Origin: Persicimonas caeni
Lineage (GTDB): Bacteria > Myxococcota_A > Bradymonadia > Bradymonadales > Bradymonadaceae
Length of the DNA stretch: 64,000 nucleotides
Assembly: GCF_006517175.1 (NCBI RefSeq)
Contig: NZ_CP041186.1
Span: 7,467,074 to 7,531,073, forward strand
Direction: 5' to 3'
Shown piece after piece: positions 52,699 through 62,394 of this stretch. How positions within the stretch are numbered: position 1 is the first letter of the stretch; every line of letters starts with the position of its first letter. The notes under the pieces are model-generated. The model did not search any database. It saw only the letters and a program-made list of their open reading frames with translations, and had not been told where the DNA came from. The position numbers were made by a program, and so were the translations under genes.

Positions 52699-53634
52699 AT
52701 GAGCGAAGAACCGAACGAGCAAGTTCCCACCGGTGACAAAGACGGGGTCGACAAGCGCGGCATCATGACGGTCGTGGTGATCTTTGGCGGCCTCTTCTTG
52801 ATGTTGCTCCTCTTCGCGGTCGTCATGATCAGCGCGTTCAGCGATGACTCGGGCATCGGAGGCGCCGACAACCAGGTCGGGATCATCGAGGTCAAAGGCC
52901 CGATCATGGAGAGCAAAAAGACCGTCGAGGATTTGCGCAAGTTCACCAAGCGCGACTCCATCAAGGGGATCGTGGTGCGCGTGGATAGCCCCGGAGGAGC
53001 CGTCGCACCGAGCCAAGAGATCTTCCAGGCGGTCAAACGCGCCTCCAAGAAAAAGCCGGTGGTCGTCTCGATGGGCAGCACCGCGGCCAGCGGCGGCTAC
53101 TACATCGCGCTCGGCGCCGAGCATATCATCGCCAACTCGGGCACGGTGACCGGGTCGATCGGTGTCATCTCGCAGCTGTTCAACGTCGAGGGGCTCCTCG
53201 AGAAGGTCGACGTGCAGGTCAACACCGTCAAAACCGGGAAGTATAAAGACGCCGGCTCGCCGTTTCGCGAGTTTGGCGCCGAAGACCGAGAGTATTTCCG
53301 CGCGCTGCTCGACGATATCTACGAGCAATTCATCGAGGACGTGGCCGAAGCCCGTGGCCTCGAGTTGTCAGAAGTGCGCAAGGTCGCCGATGGACGCGTC
53401 TTCACCGGTCGCCAAGCCAAAGAGTACAAGCTCGTCGACGCCATCGGCACCTTCCAAGACGCCGTCGACTGGGTCAAAGACGAGGCCAAGATCGACGGAG
53501 ACGCCAAGTTGGTCTATCCCGCCAAGGAAGACTTGGGCTTTTTGTCGCAGGTCATCGAGGGGGCGACTGACACGGTGGTCAATCAGGTGAGGTCACGCCA
53601 CTCGCCGGTTGTCGAGTACCGAATGGCCCCCTGA
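52699..53634 (+). CDS. sppA: Signal peptide peptidase SppA (S49 family)
   Basis: SppA degrades cleaved signal peptides in the membrane. The 311-residue short form has one N-terminal membrane helix (MTVVVIFGGLFLMLLLFAVVM, about residues 23-43) and one protease domain. The catalytic Ser is in GSTAASGGYYIA and the Lys is in TGKYKDAGSPF; both are present, as expected of the Ser-Lys dyad. The VDSPGGAVAPSQEI segment carries the oxyanion part. It is one module rather than the duplicated enterobacterial form. It starts at ATG 52699, with a possible GTG at 52696. The TolC-like gene starts 70 bases after its end. Confidence 0.9.
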   Translation: MSEEPNEQVPTGDKDGVDKRGIMTVVVIFGGLFLMLLLFAVVMISAFSDDSGIGGADNQVGIIEVKGPIMESKKTVEDLRKFTKRDSIKGIVVRVDSPGGAVAPSQEIFQAVKRASKKKPVVVSMGSTAASGGYYIALGAEHIIANSGTVTGSIGVISQLFNVEGLLEKVDVQVNTVKTGKYKDAGSPFREFGAEDREYFRALLDDIYEQFIEDVAEARGLELSEVRKVADGRVFTGRQAKEYKLVDAIGTFQDAVDWVKDEAKIDGDAKLVYPAKEDLGFLSQVIEGATDTVVNQVRSRHSPVVEYRMAP

Positions 53635-53704
53635 GGCGTGTAAGCGGCGCCTCGAATATTCGCTGATCCGTTTTCGCTCCATTTCTCTGCTGTACGATTG
53701 CGAA

Positions 53705-55321
53705 ATGACCACTCTATGCCGTCAGTCACTCTGCGCGCTCGCCATTGTCTGCGCGACAGGATTCGCCTCCACCGCCGTCGCACAGCAACCCGAGCCTGAC
53801 GAGCCGGTTCCCGATGCGGCTGAACAAGATGCGGCCGAACAAGATGCGGCTGAAGAAGGTGCGGCCGAAGACAGCGGAACTCAAGAAGACGGCTCTCGCG
53901 CATCGGGCACGGCGCAGGCGGCCGATGGGCAGGGGACGTCCTTTACGCTCGACGAGCTGACGAACAAGGCGATCAACAACAGTGACCTCGTCGACGAGTA
54001 CAGAGCCAAGCGCGCCAAGGCGAAGTGGGACAAGTACCGCGCCGAACATGCGTGGAGCCCGCGTATCAAGAGCACGACGTTCTTATCGGTCGTCCCCGAC
54101 AACGCCGATCCGGACGAGATCAACGAAAACTTCGACGAAATCGGTTCGCTCGACATCGGTCCGTATATCCGTTCGGACCTCGAAGTGATCGTGCCGGTCT
54201 ATACCTTCGGGCGCGTCGACATCGCCAAAGAGCTCGCGGAGTTGGGCGTGGACAACTCGGCGCTCGAGCTGGCCAACGCCCGCCTCGACGTCGTCTACCA
54301 GACCAAACGCGCCTATTGGGGGCTTCGCCTGTCGAACGCGTTCGCCGAGATGCTCGGCGAGGGCGACAAGATCATCAAAGAGCAACTCGAGAAGATGGAA
54401 GAGGACCGCGAATTCGGCGCGGCCGACTTCGAGATCAAGGACTTTCGCAAGCTCGAAATCTTCAGCGCCGAGGTCGACGAGCGCGTCGTCGACAACGCCA
54501 AGCTCGGCGAGGTGGCGTCAGCCGGGCTTCACTTCCTGGCCGAAATCCCCGACGACGTCGAGATCGAGCTACCCAAGCTCGATAACCTCGACTCGCCACC
54601 GAAGCTTCGCGCGAAGAAGTATTATATCGACACGGCGATGAAGCAGCGCCCCGAGATCTTGCAGCTCGACAAGGCCGTGCGTGCGCGCTCCCTCGAGAGC
54701 GAACTGGCCACCGCCGAGTGGTATCCCAACCTGTTCGCGGCGTTCACGGTGGGCGCGGGTTGGTCGACCAAAGAGACGGCTTTCCAACGCGTCTGCGCTG
54801 CAAACTCCCGCGAAGACGCCACCGAGTGCGACTTTCCCGAAGATCAATTCGAGGTCGACGGCCAAGGTCTCTACGCCGAGCCGTACGGCGATCCGCTTCA
54901 CCGCTTCTCGTTGGGCATCGGCCTCGGACTTCGCTGGGAGTTCGACCCCTTCCAGCAGTACGCCAAGGTCGAGAAAAAGGACGCCCAGGTGCTCGCCATC
55001 CGCGCCCAGCGTCGCCGTGCCCAAAGCGCCATCAAACTCGAAGTACGCAAGCTCTACCAGGACGCGGCCGACTCGCTCCAAAAGATTGCCATCAACAAAC
55101 GACGCATGACCGCGGCGCGCCGCTGGCGTGACCAGTTCGGCCTGTCTCGCCAGACCGGCGCCGCCGATATCGCCGACGCCGTCCAGCCGCTCCAGGCCTA
55201 TTACGAAGCCCGTGCCAAGTACTTGCAGGCGGTCTTCGACTACATGGTCGCCCGTGGCGCACTCGCCAAAGCGGTGGGGGCGTACGGTTTGGGCGAGGAC
55301 GGCGCGGTTTTGTCGGACTAA
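53705..55321 (+). CDS. TolC-family outer membrane efflux protein
   Basis: The 538-residue protein has a signal peptide (cleavage after AVAQQ, about residue 26), a low-complexity run of Ala/Glu/Asp (about residues 28-75; imperfect DAAEQ repeats), and then the TolC/outer-membrane efflux pattern: LTLDEL-like start (here FTLDELTNKAINNSDLVDEY), long helices with the two-fold repeat, and membrane strands such as DLEVIVPVYTFGRVD and HRFSLGIGLGLRWEFDPFQ. TolC proteins trimerise to form exit ducts for transport systems across the outer membrane. No inner-membrane pump or adaptor is next to it, so its partners are elsewhere. The start at 53705 is chosen because the signal follows directly. The mlaC gene follows 98 bases after its end. 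Confidence 0.88.
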   Translation: MTTLCRQSLCALAIVCATGFASTAVAQQPEPDEPVPDAAEQDAAEQDAAEEGAAEDSGTQEDGSRASGTAQAADGQGTSFTLDELTNKAINNSDLVDEYRAKRAKAKWDKYRAEHAWSPRIKSTTFLSVVPDNADPDEINENFDEIGSLDIGPYIRSDLEVIVPVYTFGRVDIAKELAELGVDNSALELANARLDVVYQTKRAYWGLRLSNAFAEMLGEGDKIIKEQLEKMEEDREFGAADFEIKDFRKLEIFSAEVDERVVDNAKLGEVASAGLHFLAEIPDDVEIELPKLDNLDSPPKLRAKKYYIDTAMKQRPEILQLDKAVRARSLESELATAEWYPNLFAAFTVGAGWSTKETAFQRVCAANSREDATECDFPEDQFEVDGQGLYAEPYGDPLHRFSLGIGLGLRWEFDPFQQYAKVEKKDAQVLAIRAQRRRAQSAIKLEVRKLYQDAADSLQKIAINKRRMTAARRWRDQFGLSRQTGAADIADAVQPLQAYYEARAKYLQAVFDYMVARGALAKAVGAYGLGEDGAVLSD

Positions 55322-55419
55322 GCCGGCGCGATTTGTGTTCTTTGAATGAAACGGCGAGCGGGGCGTCTATCCAAACGAGCTGCTCGGCTTGTACCGATCA
55401 CCCACTGGAGGTTGTTCCC

Positions 55420-56034
55420 ATGTATCGAAAATTCCGAAAGACCCTGTCGACCGGCGTGCTTGCCGCTGCATTCATCTTGGGCGCGGCGAGCCCGGCGCTG
55501 GCCGGCCCGCCCACTGATTTCGTCAAAGAGAACGCTCAAGAGGTGGGCAAGCTGCTCCAGCAAAAGGATTCGAAGGAGCGCTACGCCAAATTCTCCAAGA
55601 AGGTCAACGAGATCATCGACTACCGTGAACTCGCCTCCCGAGCCCTCGGCGAGCACTGGAAAAAGCGCACCCCAGAGGAGCAGGAGAAGTTCCTGAGCCT
55701 TCTGCGCGAGATGATCGAGGCCAACTACGAAGGACGCCTCGCCGGCAATACGATGGGCGAGGACTACGAGATCAAGTACCTCGAGGAGAAGACGCGCGGA
55801 AACCTCGCCATCGTCAAGACGAGCGTCAAGTGGGACGAGGGCGAGAAGCCCGTCGACTACAAGCTGGTCAAGAAAGATGGCGGCTGGGTCGTCTACGATA
55901 TCGTCGCCGACGACATCAGCACGCTCGAGAGCTACCGCGACGCGTACACCGACGTCATCGAGAGCGATGGCTGGGATAAGCTGATTAGCTTGATGGAAAA
56001 GAAGGTCGAGGAGCTTCGAGCTCAGAAAAAATAA
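55420..56034 (+). CDS. mlaC: MlaC/Ttg2D-family periplasmic phospholipid-binding protein
   Basis: The 204-residue protein has a signal peptide (cleavage after ALAGP, about residue 28) and the MlaC fold: a helix pair in the first half, then IDYRELASRALGEHWKKRTPEE, LLREMIEANYEGRL, and a strand section ending in GWVVYDIVADDIST. MlaC carries phospholipids between the inner and outer membrane in the Mla pathway, which maintains outer-membrane asymmetry. The usual partners MlaD/E/F are not in the window. GGAGG stands eight bases before ATG 55420, and a terminator follows. Its place directly after a TolC-like gene is unusual for mla clusters. Confidence 0.9.
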   Translation: MYRKFRKTLSTGVLAAAFILGAASPALAGPPTDFVKENAQEVGKLLQQKDSKERYAKFSKKVNEIIDYRELASRALGEHWKKRTPEEQEKFLSLLREMIEANYEGRLAGNTMGEDYEIKYLEEKTRGNLAIVKTSVKWDEGEKPVDYKLVKKDGGWVVYDIVADDISTLESYRDAYTDVIESDGWDKLISLMEKKVEELRAQKK

Positions 56035-56067
56035 GCCGACACCAGACGATGTCGGCAGAAGGGAAGC

Positions 56068-56108
56068 GCCCGTCAGGAATGAACACCATTTCTGGCGGGC
56101 CTTTTTTT
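56068..56108 (+). terminator. Intrinsic terminator between convergent genes
   Basis: GCCCGTCAGGAATG (56068-56081) pairs with CATTTCTGGCGGGC (56087-56100) with two mismatches, followed by a T-run of seven. It ends the mlaC transcript. The FHA/TPR gene ends at 56107 on the other strand. Confidence 0.85.
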
Positions 56109-57450
56109 ATTGGCGGGCGTACTTTTTGAAGTCGACGCGCTTCTTTTTCATCATCGACTCGACTTCACGCACTGCCTCCAGGGCCTCTTCGTCGTCCGGA
56201 GCGAGATCCAACGAGCGCACCAGCTTCTCGTGCGCCTTCTGCATCTCGGCCTTCGACAATTTCGAGTCTTTGAGCAGGCGGATAGCCTCGTTCTTGAGGT
56301 TGTGCGCCAAAGTCTTTTCGACGTGCTCGATGGTGGGCTTGGCGCGCTGAGCGGCAACCGTATCCTCGGGGATTTTCATGAGGACTTCGCGCGCGTCGTT
56401 GTGGCGTCCCTGCTCGCTGAGTTCTTCACCCTTGAGGAGCAAGTCGCCGGCTTCCTGCTCGGCGCGCGCTTGCTGGCGAAGCTTCTGCGCTTCCTGATTG
56501 TCGGGAGCGAGGGCCAGGACCTCGTCGAACGACGAGATGGCGTTGTCCCACTCGCGCCGACGCATGTGCGACTTGCCCTCTTCGAGCATCGAAGACGCGC
56601 GGCCTTCGACCGACTCGGGCGCTGCTACGACAGCCTGCTCTCGAGGCTGCGCCTCTTGCTTGCTCTGTTTAAACCAGAACAGCGCGTAGACGATGAGTCC
56701 ACCCAGAGCGAGCCCAAAGAGCACGAGCACAGCCAAACCGCCCACGAACGTCAGGTTGTTGCGCGAAGCCTTTTTGTGGGTGTACTCGCTCAGGTTGACC
56801 TGGACGTCGCCCTCGGTAAAGACGAACTCCACGTCTCCAAATTCGACGACGTCGCCTGGCTTCAGGCGTTTGCTGCCGCTCACTGAGCTGCCGTTGAGGC
56901 GGGTGCCGTTCGAGCTGCCCAAGTCGACCAGGGTATAATGATCGGCGTCGCGCACGATCTTGGCGTGCTGGCGGCTGATCGATTGGTCGCTGAGCAGGAT
57001 GAAGTTGTCGTCGGTGCGCCCAATGGTGTTTTCGATCTCCGAGAGGCTGAACTCCTCGCCGGCGAACGAGTCATTGACGCGGACCAACTTGTGGTGGTCG
57101 GAGTTGTTGGAGATGAACAGGGTGTTGAGCACACTTTGGCGACCATGCTGACCAGTGGCCTTGAACTCCAGGTACAGATAGAAGTCGCCGATGCGAATCT
57201 GCGAGGCCGTCCCGAGGTCACGGCGCTGGATGACTCGTTGGCCGTCCACGATCACGCCATTGGCGCTACCCAAATCCTCGATAAAGCACCGATCGTTTTC
57301 GATGAAGATACGGGCGTGCTTTCTGCTGACGCTCGAAGAGGGGAGGACGATATCGCACTCGTCTAACCGGCCAATGACGTAAGACCCGTGGTCGAACGAA
57401 AATTGGTCGGCGATCTGAGTGTTACTGTCTTCGATGGTCAGGGTATACAT
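56107..57450 (-). CDS. FHA-FHA-transmembrane-TPR protein
   Basis: The 447-residue protein has two N-terminal FHA domains, each with the phosphothreonine-binding pattern: YVIGRLDECDIVLPSSSVSRKHARIF (residues about 24-50) with GSANGVIVDG, and TIGRTDDNFILLSDQSISRQHAKI (about residues 137-160) with GSSNGTRLNG. After them is a membrane helix (GGLAVLVLFGLALGGLIVYAL) near residue 245, then a helical part with TPR-like repeats (for example FDEVLALAPDNQEAQKLRQQA). FHA domains bind phosphorylated proteins, so this is probably a signalling scaffold. ATG 57450 is chosen by alignment with the FHA start; the in-frame ATG 57462 adds four residues. The next gene in the same direction, upstream, also begins with FHA. 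Confidence 0.85.
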   Translation of the reverse strand: MYTLTIEDSNTQIADQFSFDHGSYVIGRLDECDIVLPSSSVSRKHARIFIENDRCFIEDLGSANGVIVDGQRVIQRRDLGTASQIRIGDFYLYLEFKATGQHGRQSVLNTLFISNNSDHHKLVRVNDSFAGEEFSLSEIENTIGRTDDNFILLSDQSISRQHAKIVRDADHYTLVDLGSSNGTRLNGSSVSGSKRLKPGDVVEFGDVEFVFTEGDVQVNLSEYTHKKASRNNLTFVGGLAVLVLFGLALGGLIVYALFWFKQSKQEAQPREQAVVAAPESVEGRASSMLEEGKSHMRRREWDNAISSFDEVLALAPDNQEAQKLRQQARAEQEAGDLLLKGEELSEQGRHNDAREVLMKIPEDTVAAQRAKPTIEHVEKTLAHNLKNEAIRLLKDSKLSKAEMQKAHEKLVRSLDLAPDDEEALEAVREVESMMKKKRVDFKKYARQ

Positions 57451-57574
57451 GAATCCGTACAACCGAAAAAATCGGCGCCTCCGCTCGACCGGGGCAATTC
57501 AACTATCCCAGTAACCCAGACAGGTCGAGCGGAAGGCGGCCGTGTTGCTCGAAGCGCCAAACCAAAGCGCGGCT

Positions 57575-59761
57575 CTAGTCGCGGAAGATGTCGAAGTCGA
57601 CTTCGACCCCCGCGTGACGCAAGTCCTCGTAGAAGAGGGGGATATAGCCGGTGGGGTGGAAGTTCTCCTCGTTGCCCTCGACGCGGTAGTAAAACACATC
57701 GTTGAGGCGGAAGGAATCGAGGTCGACACCCTGGACTTCGGTAATCTGGCGCACGCGGAAGCCGTTGTCGCCACTGCGGTGCACGATGACCACGAAGTCT
57801 ACTGCACGGGCGATCTGCTCGCGAAGGCCTCGGGGACTGATCTCCGGATTACCCAGCAGGCAGAGGCTCTCGAGTCGCCCAAGGGCGTCCGAAGCGCTGG
57901 TGCCGTGGGTGGTGATCATGCTGCCCTCGGTGCCGCTGGCGGCCGAAGTCACCCAATCATACGCTTCGCCGCCACGACACTCGTCGACGATGATGCGCTG
58001 AGGGTGCATGGAGACGGCTGTGCGCACCAAAAACTTCAGGTCGTGGCCGGTAGCCGGGCTCGCCTCCAAGCGCACCGCCGAGGCGAGCGGAAGGTCGAGG
58101 TGGGTCGACTCCTCGACGGTCACCACACGGGTGCCCTCCGAGATCAGCCCGGCAATGGCGCCGAGCATCGTCGACTTGCCCGAGCTGGTCGGGCCGGCGA
58201 CCAAGATCGAACGGCCCGATTGCACCGCTCGTCCCAAGAATTCGCTCATGCCCGGCGACAGCGTTCCGCGCCCGACGAGTTCGTCGAGGCTGGGATGGTC
58301 GGTGGGCGGCTTTCGAACGGTCAGGGCGGGGCCGTTGACCGAGAGCGGCGGCATTACCACGTGCACGCGGGTGCCGTCACCGAAGCGTACTTCGTCGGCG
58401 CCGATGCTATTGTCACGCGTGCCCAGAAGTCGGTGAGCCGCAGCCATCAGCAACTCGGGGTGGCTGAAGGCGCGCTCGGCGACGATCAGTTCGCCGTTCT
58501 TGCGCACGAGCACCTGGTCGAAGCTGTTGACGTAGATGTCCTGCACTTCGGGATCGTCGAGATACATCTCTACGGGCCCGAGGCCGACGCACTCGGTGGT
58601 GATAAGCTCGATGAGCGTATCGCGGTCAACGCGCGGGCTGACCGTATTGACGGCGTCTGCGACCTGCTGAGCAAAGTCGTCGCGGTCGGCGGGCACCGGC
58701 GGGTAGTCCAACGGAAGGTCGTCGGGATGGACGCTCTCGAAGAGCACACGCGCCACGTCGTGTTGGGCGGCGTGGAAATCAGCGTCGAATTCCGAGCGCA
58801 TCTCACGCGCCGGGAGCATGCCGTCGCCCTGTGGGGCGCTGCCACTGTGACCCATCTCACGACCAACGCGTCCGCCACTTCGAGCGGGGGCGTCCGGTCG
58901 CGATGGCGCAGCGTGGTCGGGGCTGGGCGTCGGTGCATCCATTTGGATGTCGCCGCCAGCAGGGCTCGGGCCGCCAAGCGACGGCTCGGGCGTCACGCTG
59001 CCCGGACTGGAGTTGTGGCGAGGCTGAGGCTGCGACGGTGCACTTCCTGCGCTCGAGCCACGTCGAGATTGCGGTGCCGGACTCGCTCCACCCATGTCGG
59101 TGTTGTTCGGGGCCGGTTCGCCGCCAAAACCGAGGTCGTCGAAGTCGAGGGCCGGTTCGGGATCGGGCTGGTTGCGCGAGGGGGTCGAACCGCCTGCCGA
59201 CGAGTGCCGTCGTTGAGGCGCGGGGCCTCCTCCGGTCACGCCAGGGGCCTGCGAATCGCCCGCCGCAAACAGGTCGTCGACTGGACCGCCGCCACCCAAA
59301 CCGGAGTTGGCTGGCTGTCCCTGCGCTCCCTGATTTCTTCCGCCCGGAGGCGAGGGGGGCATCGAACCGCCACCGCCGCCACCAGGACCAAAGCCCGACT
59401 GGTTCGGGTTGGGCTGGCTGGGAGTCTGTTGGGGAGGCGAGGGCGGTGCGGCCGGCGGCTGGTTGGCCGCCTGCGGTGCCTCGACCTGAAGAATGAAATC
59501 ACCGATGTAGATCTTGTCGTTCTCGGTGATGGGCTGCTCGCCGGTGACTTTGCGGCCGTTGACGTACGTCCCGTTAGTACTGTTCAAGTCGGCGATCACA
59601 AAACTGCCATCGACCAGCGCAATCCGGGAGTGCTTCTTGGAGACGTTGCCCTTGGGCAGGACAATGTCATTTCCCTTCATTCGCCCGATGGTGATCTCGG
59701 ACTTGTTGAAATCGTATTGGGACTGCTGCCCGCCTTTCTCACTTATCGTGACGGTGAACAT
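57575..59761 (-). CDS. FHA domain fused to CpaF/TadA-type secretion ATPase
   Basis: The 728-residue protein has an N-terminal FHA domain (TIGRMKGNDIVLPKGNVSKKH with STNGTYVNG), a Pro/Gly/Ser-rich linker of about 200 residues (residues 98-310), and a C-terminal CpaF-type ATPase. The ATPase motifs are Walker A GPTSSGKST, the catalytic-Glu stretch VTVEESTHLDL, the Asp box RIIVDECRGGEAYDW, and the HGTSASDAL His box. CpaF/TadA ATPases drive Flp/Tad pili. No other tad gene is near, so the protein may power a divergent system or be regulated by a kinase through the FHA domain. The gene is 124 bases upstream of the FHA/TPR gene. The linker is highly repetitive in composition, unlike most CpaF proteins. 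Confidence 0.88.
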   Translation of the reverse strand: MFTVTISEKGGQQSQYDFNKSEITIGRMKGNDIVLPKGNVSKKHSRIALVDGSFVIADLNSTNGTYVNGRKVTGEQPITENDKIYIGDFILQVEAPQAANQPPAAPPSPPQQTPSQPNPNQSGFGPGGGGGGSMPPSPPGGRNQGAQGQPANSGLGGGGPVDDLFAAGDSQAPGVTGGGPAPQRRHSSAGGSTPSRNQPDPEPALDFDDLGFGGEPAPNNTDMGGASPAPQSRRGSSAGSAPSQPQPRHNSSPGSVTPEPSLGGPSPAGGDIQMDAPTPSPDHAAPSRPDAPARSGGRVGREMGHSGSAPQGDGMLPAREMRSEFDADFHAAQHDVARVLFESVHPDDLPLDYPPVPADRDDFAQQVADAVNTVSPRVDRDTLIELITTECVGLGPVEMYLDDPEVQDIYVNSFDQVLVRKNGELIVAERAFSHPELLMAAAHRLLGTRDNSIGADEVRFGDGTRVHVVMPPLSVNGPALTVRKPPTDHPSLDELVGRGTLSPGMSEFLGRAVQSGRSILVAGPTSSGKSTMLGAIAGLISEGTRVVTVEESTHLDLPLASAVRLEASPATGHDLKFLVRTAVSMHPQRIIVDECRGGEAYDWVTSAASGTEGSMITTHGTSASDALGRLESLCLLGNPEISPRGLREQIARAVDFVVIVHRSGDNGFRVRQITEVQGVDLDSFRLNDVFYYRVEGNEENFHPTGYIPLFYEDLRHAGVEVDFDIFRD

Positions 59762-59915
59762 GAATGGCAGGTTCCTCTAAGGTGTGTGGAGAGTGCGAAG
59801 CATCGATGCTGGCGACTCGCGCCGAGACACACGTCTAGTAAGACGACGATTTTGAATACTAGTTTCGGCTTCAAAGCGTCGCAGAGCAAGCAGTTTCTGT
59901 CAAGAAATCAACTGC

Positions 59916-61160
59916 TCAGCTTTCAGGGACGGTCGCCGCCGGTGTGGAGCTCTCTTCGAGCCCGCCGGCGTCGGCGGAGTTGCCACCGTCCGATTGGGTC
60001 TCGACGACGACCTCGTCGCGCTCCTGGTCCGCCGCGCTCGGCGCGCTCTCGTCGGCCTCGACGATCGGCTCATCGGGACTAGCGAGATGACGCGGCTTGA
60101 CCGGAAGGCGGTCGAAGACCGAGGCGTCCTTGGGAGCGTACTCGGGATCGTAGAGATGGCAGCGCACAAAGTGACCCGGCTCGGCCTCGATGCTGCGCGG
60201 CTCGACGTTGTCGCACGGCGCAAAACAGGCAGGGCAACGTGTATGGAAGCGACATCCCGACGGCGGGTTGATCGGCGAGGGCACGTCGCCCTTGAGGATC
60301 ACTCGCGTCTTCTTGCGCTTCGGGTCGGGCACCGGGATGGCCGACAAAAGCGACTGCGTGTACGGATGCAGCGGGTTGTCGAACAAATCGTCGGTCTCGG
60401 CGAGCTCGGCGACCTGGCCCAGGTACATCACCGCGATGCGATCGGAGATATGCTTCACCACCGACAGATCGTGGGCGATGAACAGATAACTCAGGTTGAA
60501 CTCTTCCTGCAGGTCTTGGAGCAGGTTGATGACCTGCGCCTGGACGGAGACGTCGAGCGCGCTGACGGCCTCGTCGCACACGATGAAGTCGGGATTGAGC
60601 GCGAGCGCACGGGCGATGCCGATGCGCTGACGCTGTCCACCGGAGAACTCGTGGGGGTAGCGCGTGATATAGGACGGCTGCAGGCCGACGCGCTCGAGCA
60701 AATTCTCGACTTTCTGGCGTCGCTCGTCGCCCGAGGCGATGCCGTGGAACTCCATCGCTTCGCCGATGATGTTCTCGATGGTCATCCTCGGGTTGAGGCT
60801 CGAGTAGGGGTCCTGGAAGATGATCTGCATCTTGCGACGCAGCGCCCGCATTTGCTCTTCCGAGAGATCGTAGATGCTGTCGTCGCGGAAGTAGACCTTG
60901 CCGCCGGTCGGCTCGAGCAGGTTGAGTAGCGTGCGCCCGGTGGTCGTCTTGCCACAGCCCGACTCTCCGACGAGCCCGAGGGTCTCGTTGGGGAAAACGT
61001 CGAAGCTGACGCCGTCGACGGCTTTGACGTCACCCACGTGCCGGTTGAAGATGCCCTTTTTGATAGGGAAATACTTCTGCAGGTTCCGAACGCGCACCAG
61101 GGGTTCGCGGTCGGTGTTGGCGGACATCTTCGGGTTTTCTTTCTTGAGTGCAGTACTCAT
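59916..61160 (-). CDS. Peptide ABC transporter ATP-binding protein (DppF/OppF-like)
   Basis: The 414-residue protein has the ABC motifs: Walker [17 protein letters not shown]-loop and signature [15 protein letters not shown], Walker [16 protein letters not shown], and switch His in [10 protein letters not shown]. The C-terminal part has the oligopeptide-transporter motif with Cys pairs ([19 protein letters not shown]) and then a 57-residue acidic tail. The tail is unusual for DppF. The start is uncertain: MSTALKK at 61160, MSANTDRE at 61127 and MNAPQQ at 61190 are all in frame, and none has a clear ribosome site. It works with the DppD-like protein encoded upstream. Confidence 0.9.
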   Translation of the reverse strand: MSTALKKENPKMSANTDREPLVRVRNLQKYFPIKKGIFNRHVGDVKAVDGVSFDVFPNETLGLVGESGCGKTTTGRTLLNLLEPTGGKVYFRDDSIYDLSEEQMRALRRKMQIIFQDPYSSLNPRMTIENIIGEAMEFHGIASGDERRQKVENLLERVGLQPSYITRYPHEFSGGQRQRIGIARALALNPDFIVCDEAVSALDVSVQAQVINLLQDLQEEFNLSYLFIAHDLSVVKHISDRIAVMYLGQVAELAETDDLFDNPLHPYTQSLLSAIPVPDPKRKKTRVILKGDVPSPINPPSGCRFHTRCPACFAPCDNVEPRSIEAEPGHFVRCHLYDPEYAPKDASVFDRLPVKPRHLASPDEPIVEADESAPSAADQERDEVVVETQSDGGNSADAGGLEESSTPAATVPES

Positions 61161-61275
61161 CGTTGTGTCGCTCTGTTGGGGCGCGTTCATTTTTCGCGAC
61201 GCCAAACCCCGAGGCGAGCCTCGGAGCTGCACCGGCGCGTGCTCCGCGGGCAGCAAGCAGCCGCTCCGCCTGTGA

Positions 61276-62388
61276 TCATCCGACCTTTCCGACCGATCCG
61301 TTCATCGAGGAGAGGAAGTCATCCGGGTTGGCCTTTTTGCCGCCGGGTTTGGGGCCGGTCTTCTCTTTGGTGCCTTCGCGGACTTCATCGGCGTACCAAC
61401 AGGCCGAAAAGTGGCCTTCTTCCTGGCTCTTGATCGGCGGAAGCTCGCTGCACTGGTCGGTGGCGAACTCGCAGCGCGAGCGGAAGCGACAGCCGGCAGG
61501 GAAGTCCTGCGGCCGAGGGACCATGCCCGGGATCACGTACAGACGGTCGGGGCGGCCGGCGTGGGCGACGTCGACCTGCGGCAGGCTGCTGAACAGCCCG
61601 ATGCTGTAAGGGTGCGACGGCTTTTCGTACAGCGTCTCGGCCGAGCCGTACTCGGCGATGCGGCCGGCGTACATAACCGCCACGTCATCACAGATCTCGG
61701 CGACGACGCCCAGATCGTGGGTAATGAACAGAATCGACATGCCCATCTCGTCCTGAAGCTCTTTGAGCAGGTCGAGGATCTGGGCCTGAATCGTCACGTC
61801 GAGCGCGGTGGTCGGCTCGTCGGCGATCAAGAGCTTGGGCTCGCACACCAGCGCCATCGCAATCATGGCGCGCTGCTTCATGCCGCCCGACATCTGGTGC
61901 GGGTACTCGTCGATACGCTTTTTGGGGGCGGGGATACCGACCCGATCGAGCATGTCGATGGCGAGCTCGCGCGACTCTTTGTAGGTGCGGTCTTGGTGCA
62001 ACTGGATCGCCTCGATGATCTGGTTGCCGATGGTGTAGACCGGGTTGAGGCTGGTCATCGGCTCCTGGAAGATCATCGAGATGTCGTTGCCGCGCACCTT
62101 GCGAAGCTGCTTCTCGCTGTACTTCGTCAGGTCGTTGCCCTCGAAGAGGACTTCGCCGCCGACGATCTTGCCGGGAGGCTGCGGAATGAGCCCCAAGATG
62201 CTCAGCGAGGTCACCGACTTACCCGAGCCCGACTCACCCACCAGACCGAGCGTCTTGCCGCGCTCGATGGTGAAGCTCACCCCGTCGACCGACGGAAGAA
62301 CGCCGTCGTCGGTAAAAAAGTAGGTGCGCAGATCTTTGACCTGCAGGATCGGGTCGTCAGCGGCGGCTGCGATTTTATTATCTGCCAT
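61276..62388 (-). CDS. Peptide ABC transporter ATP-binding protein (DppD/OppD-like)
   Basis: The 370-residue protein has Walker [16 protein letters not shown], signature [15 protein letters not shown], Walker [16 protein letters not shown] and switch His in [11 protein letters not shown]. The C-terminal oligopeptide motif [14 protein letters not shown] is present, with an extra 40-residue Lys/Gly-rich tail. It heterodimerises with the DppF-like protein to energise import of di- or oligopeptides. Start ATG 62388 lies six bases after the permease stop, so translation is probably coupled. Confidence 0.92.
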   Translation of the reverse strand: MADNKIAAAADDPILQVKDLRTYFFTDDGVLPSVDGVSFTIERGKTLGLVGESGSGKSVTSLSILGLIPQPPGKIVGGEVLFEGNDLTKYSEKQLRKVRGNDISMIFQEPMTSLNPVYTIGNQIIEAIQLHQDRTYKESRELAIDMLDRVGIPAPKKRIDEYPHQMSGGMKQRAMIAMALVCEPKLLIADEPTTALDVTIQAQILDLLKELQDEMGMSILFITHDLGVVAEICDDVAVMYAGRIAEYGSAETLYEKPSHPYSIGLFSSLPQVDVAHAGRPDRLYVIPGMVPRPQDFPAGCRFRSRCEFATDQCSELPPIKSQEEGHFSACWYADEVREGTKEKTGPKPGGKKANPDDFLSSMNGSVGKVG

Positions 62389-62394
62389 AACAGC

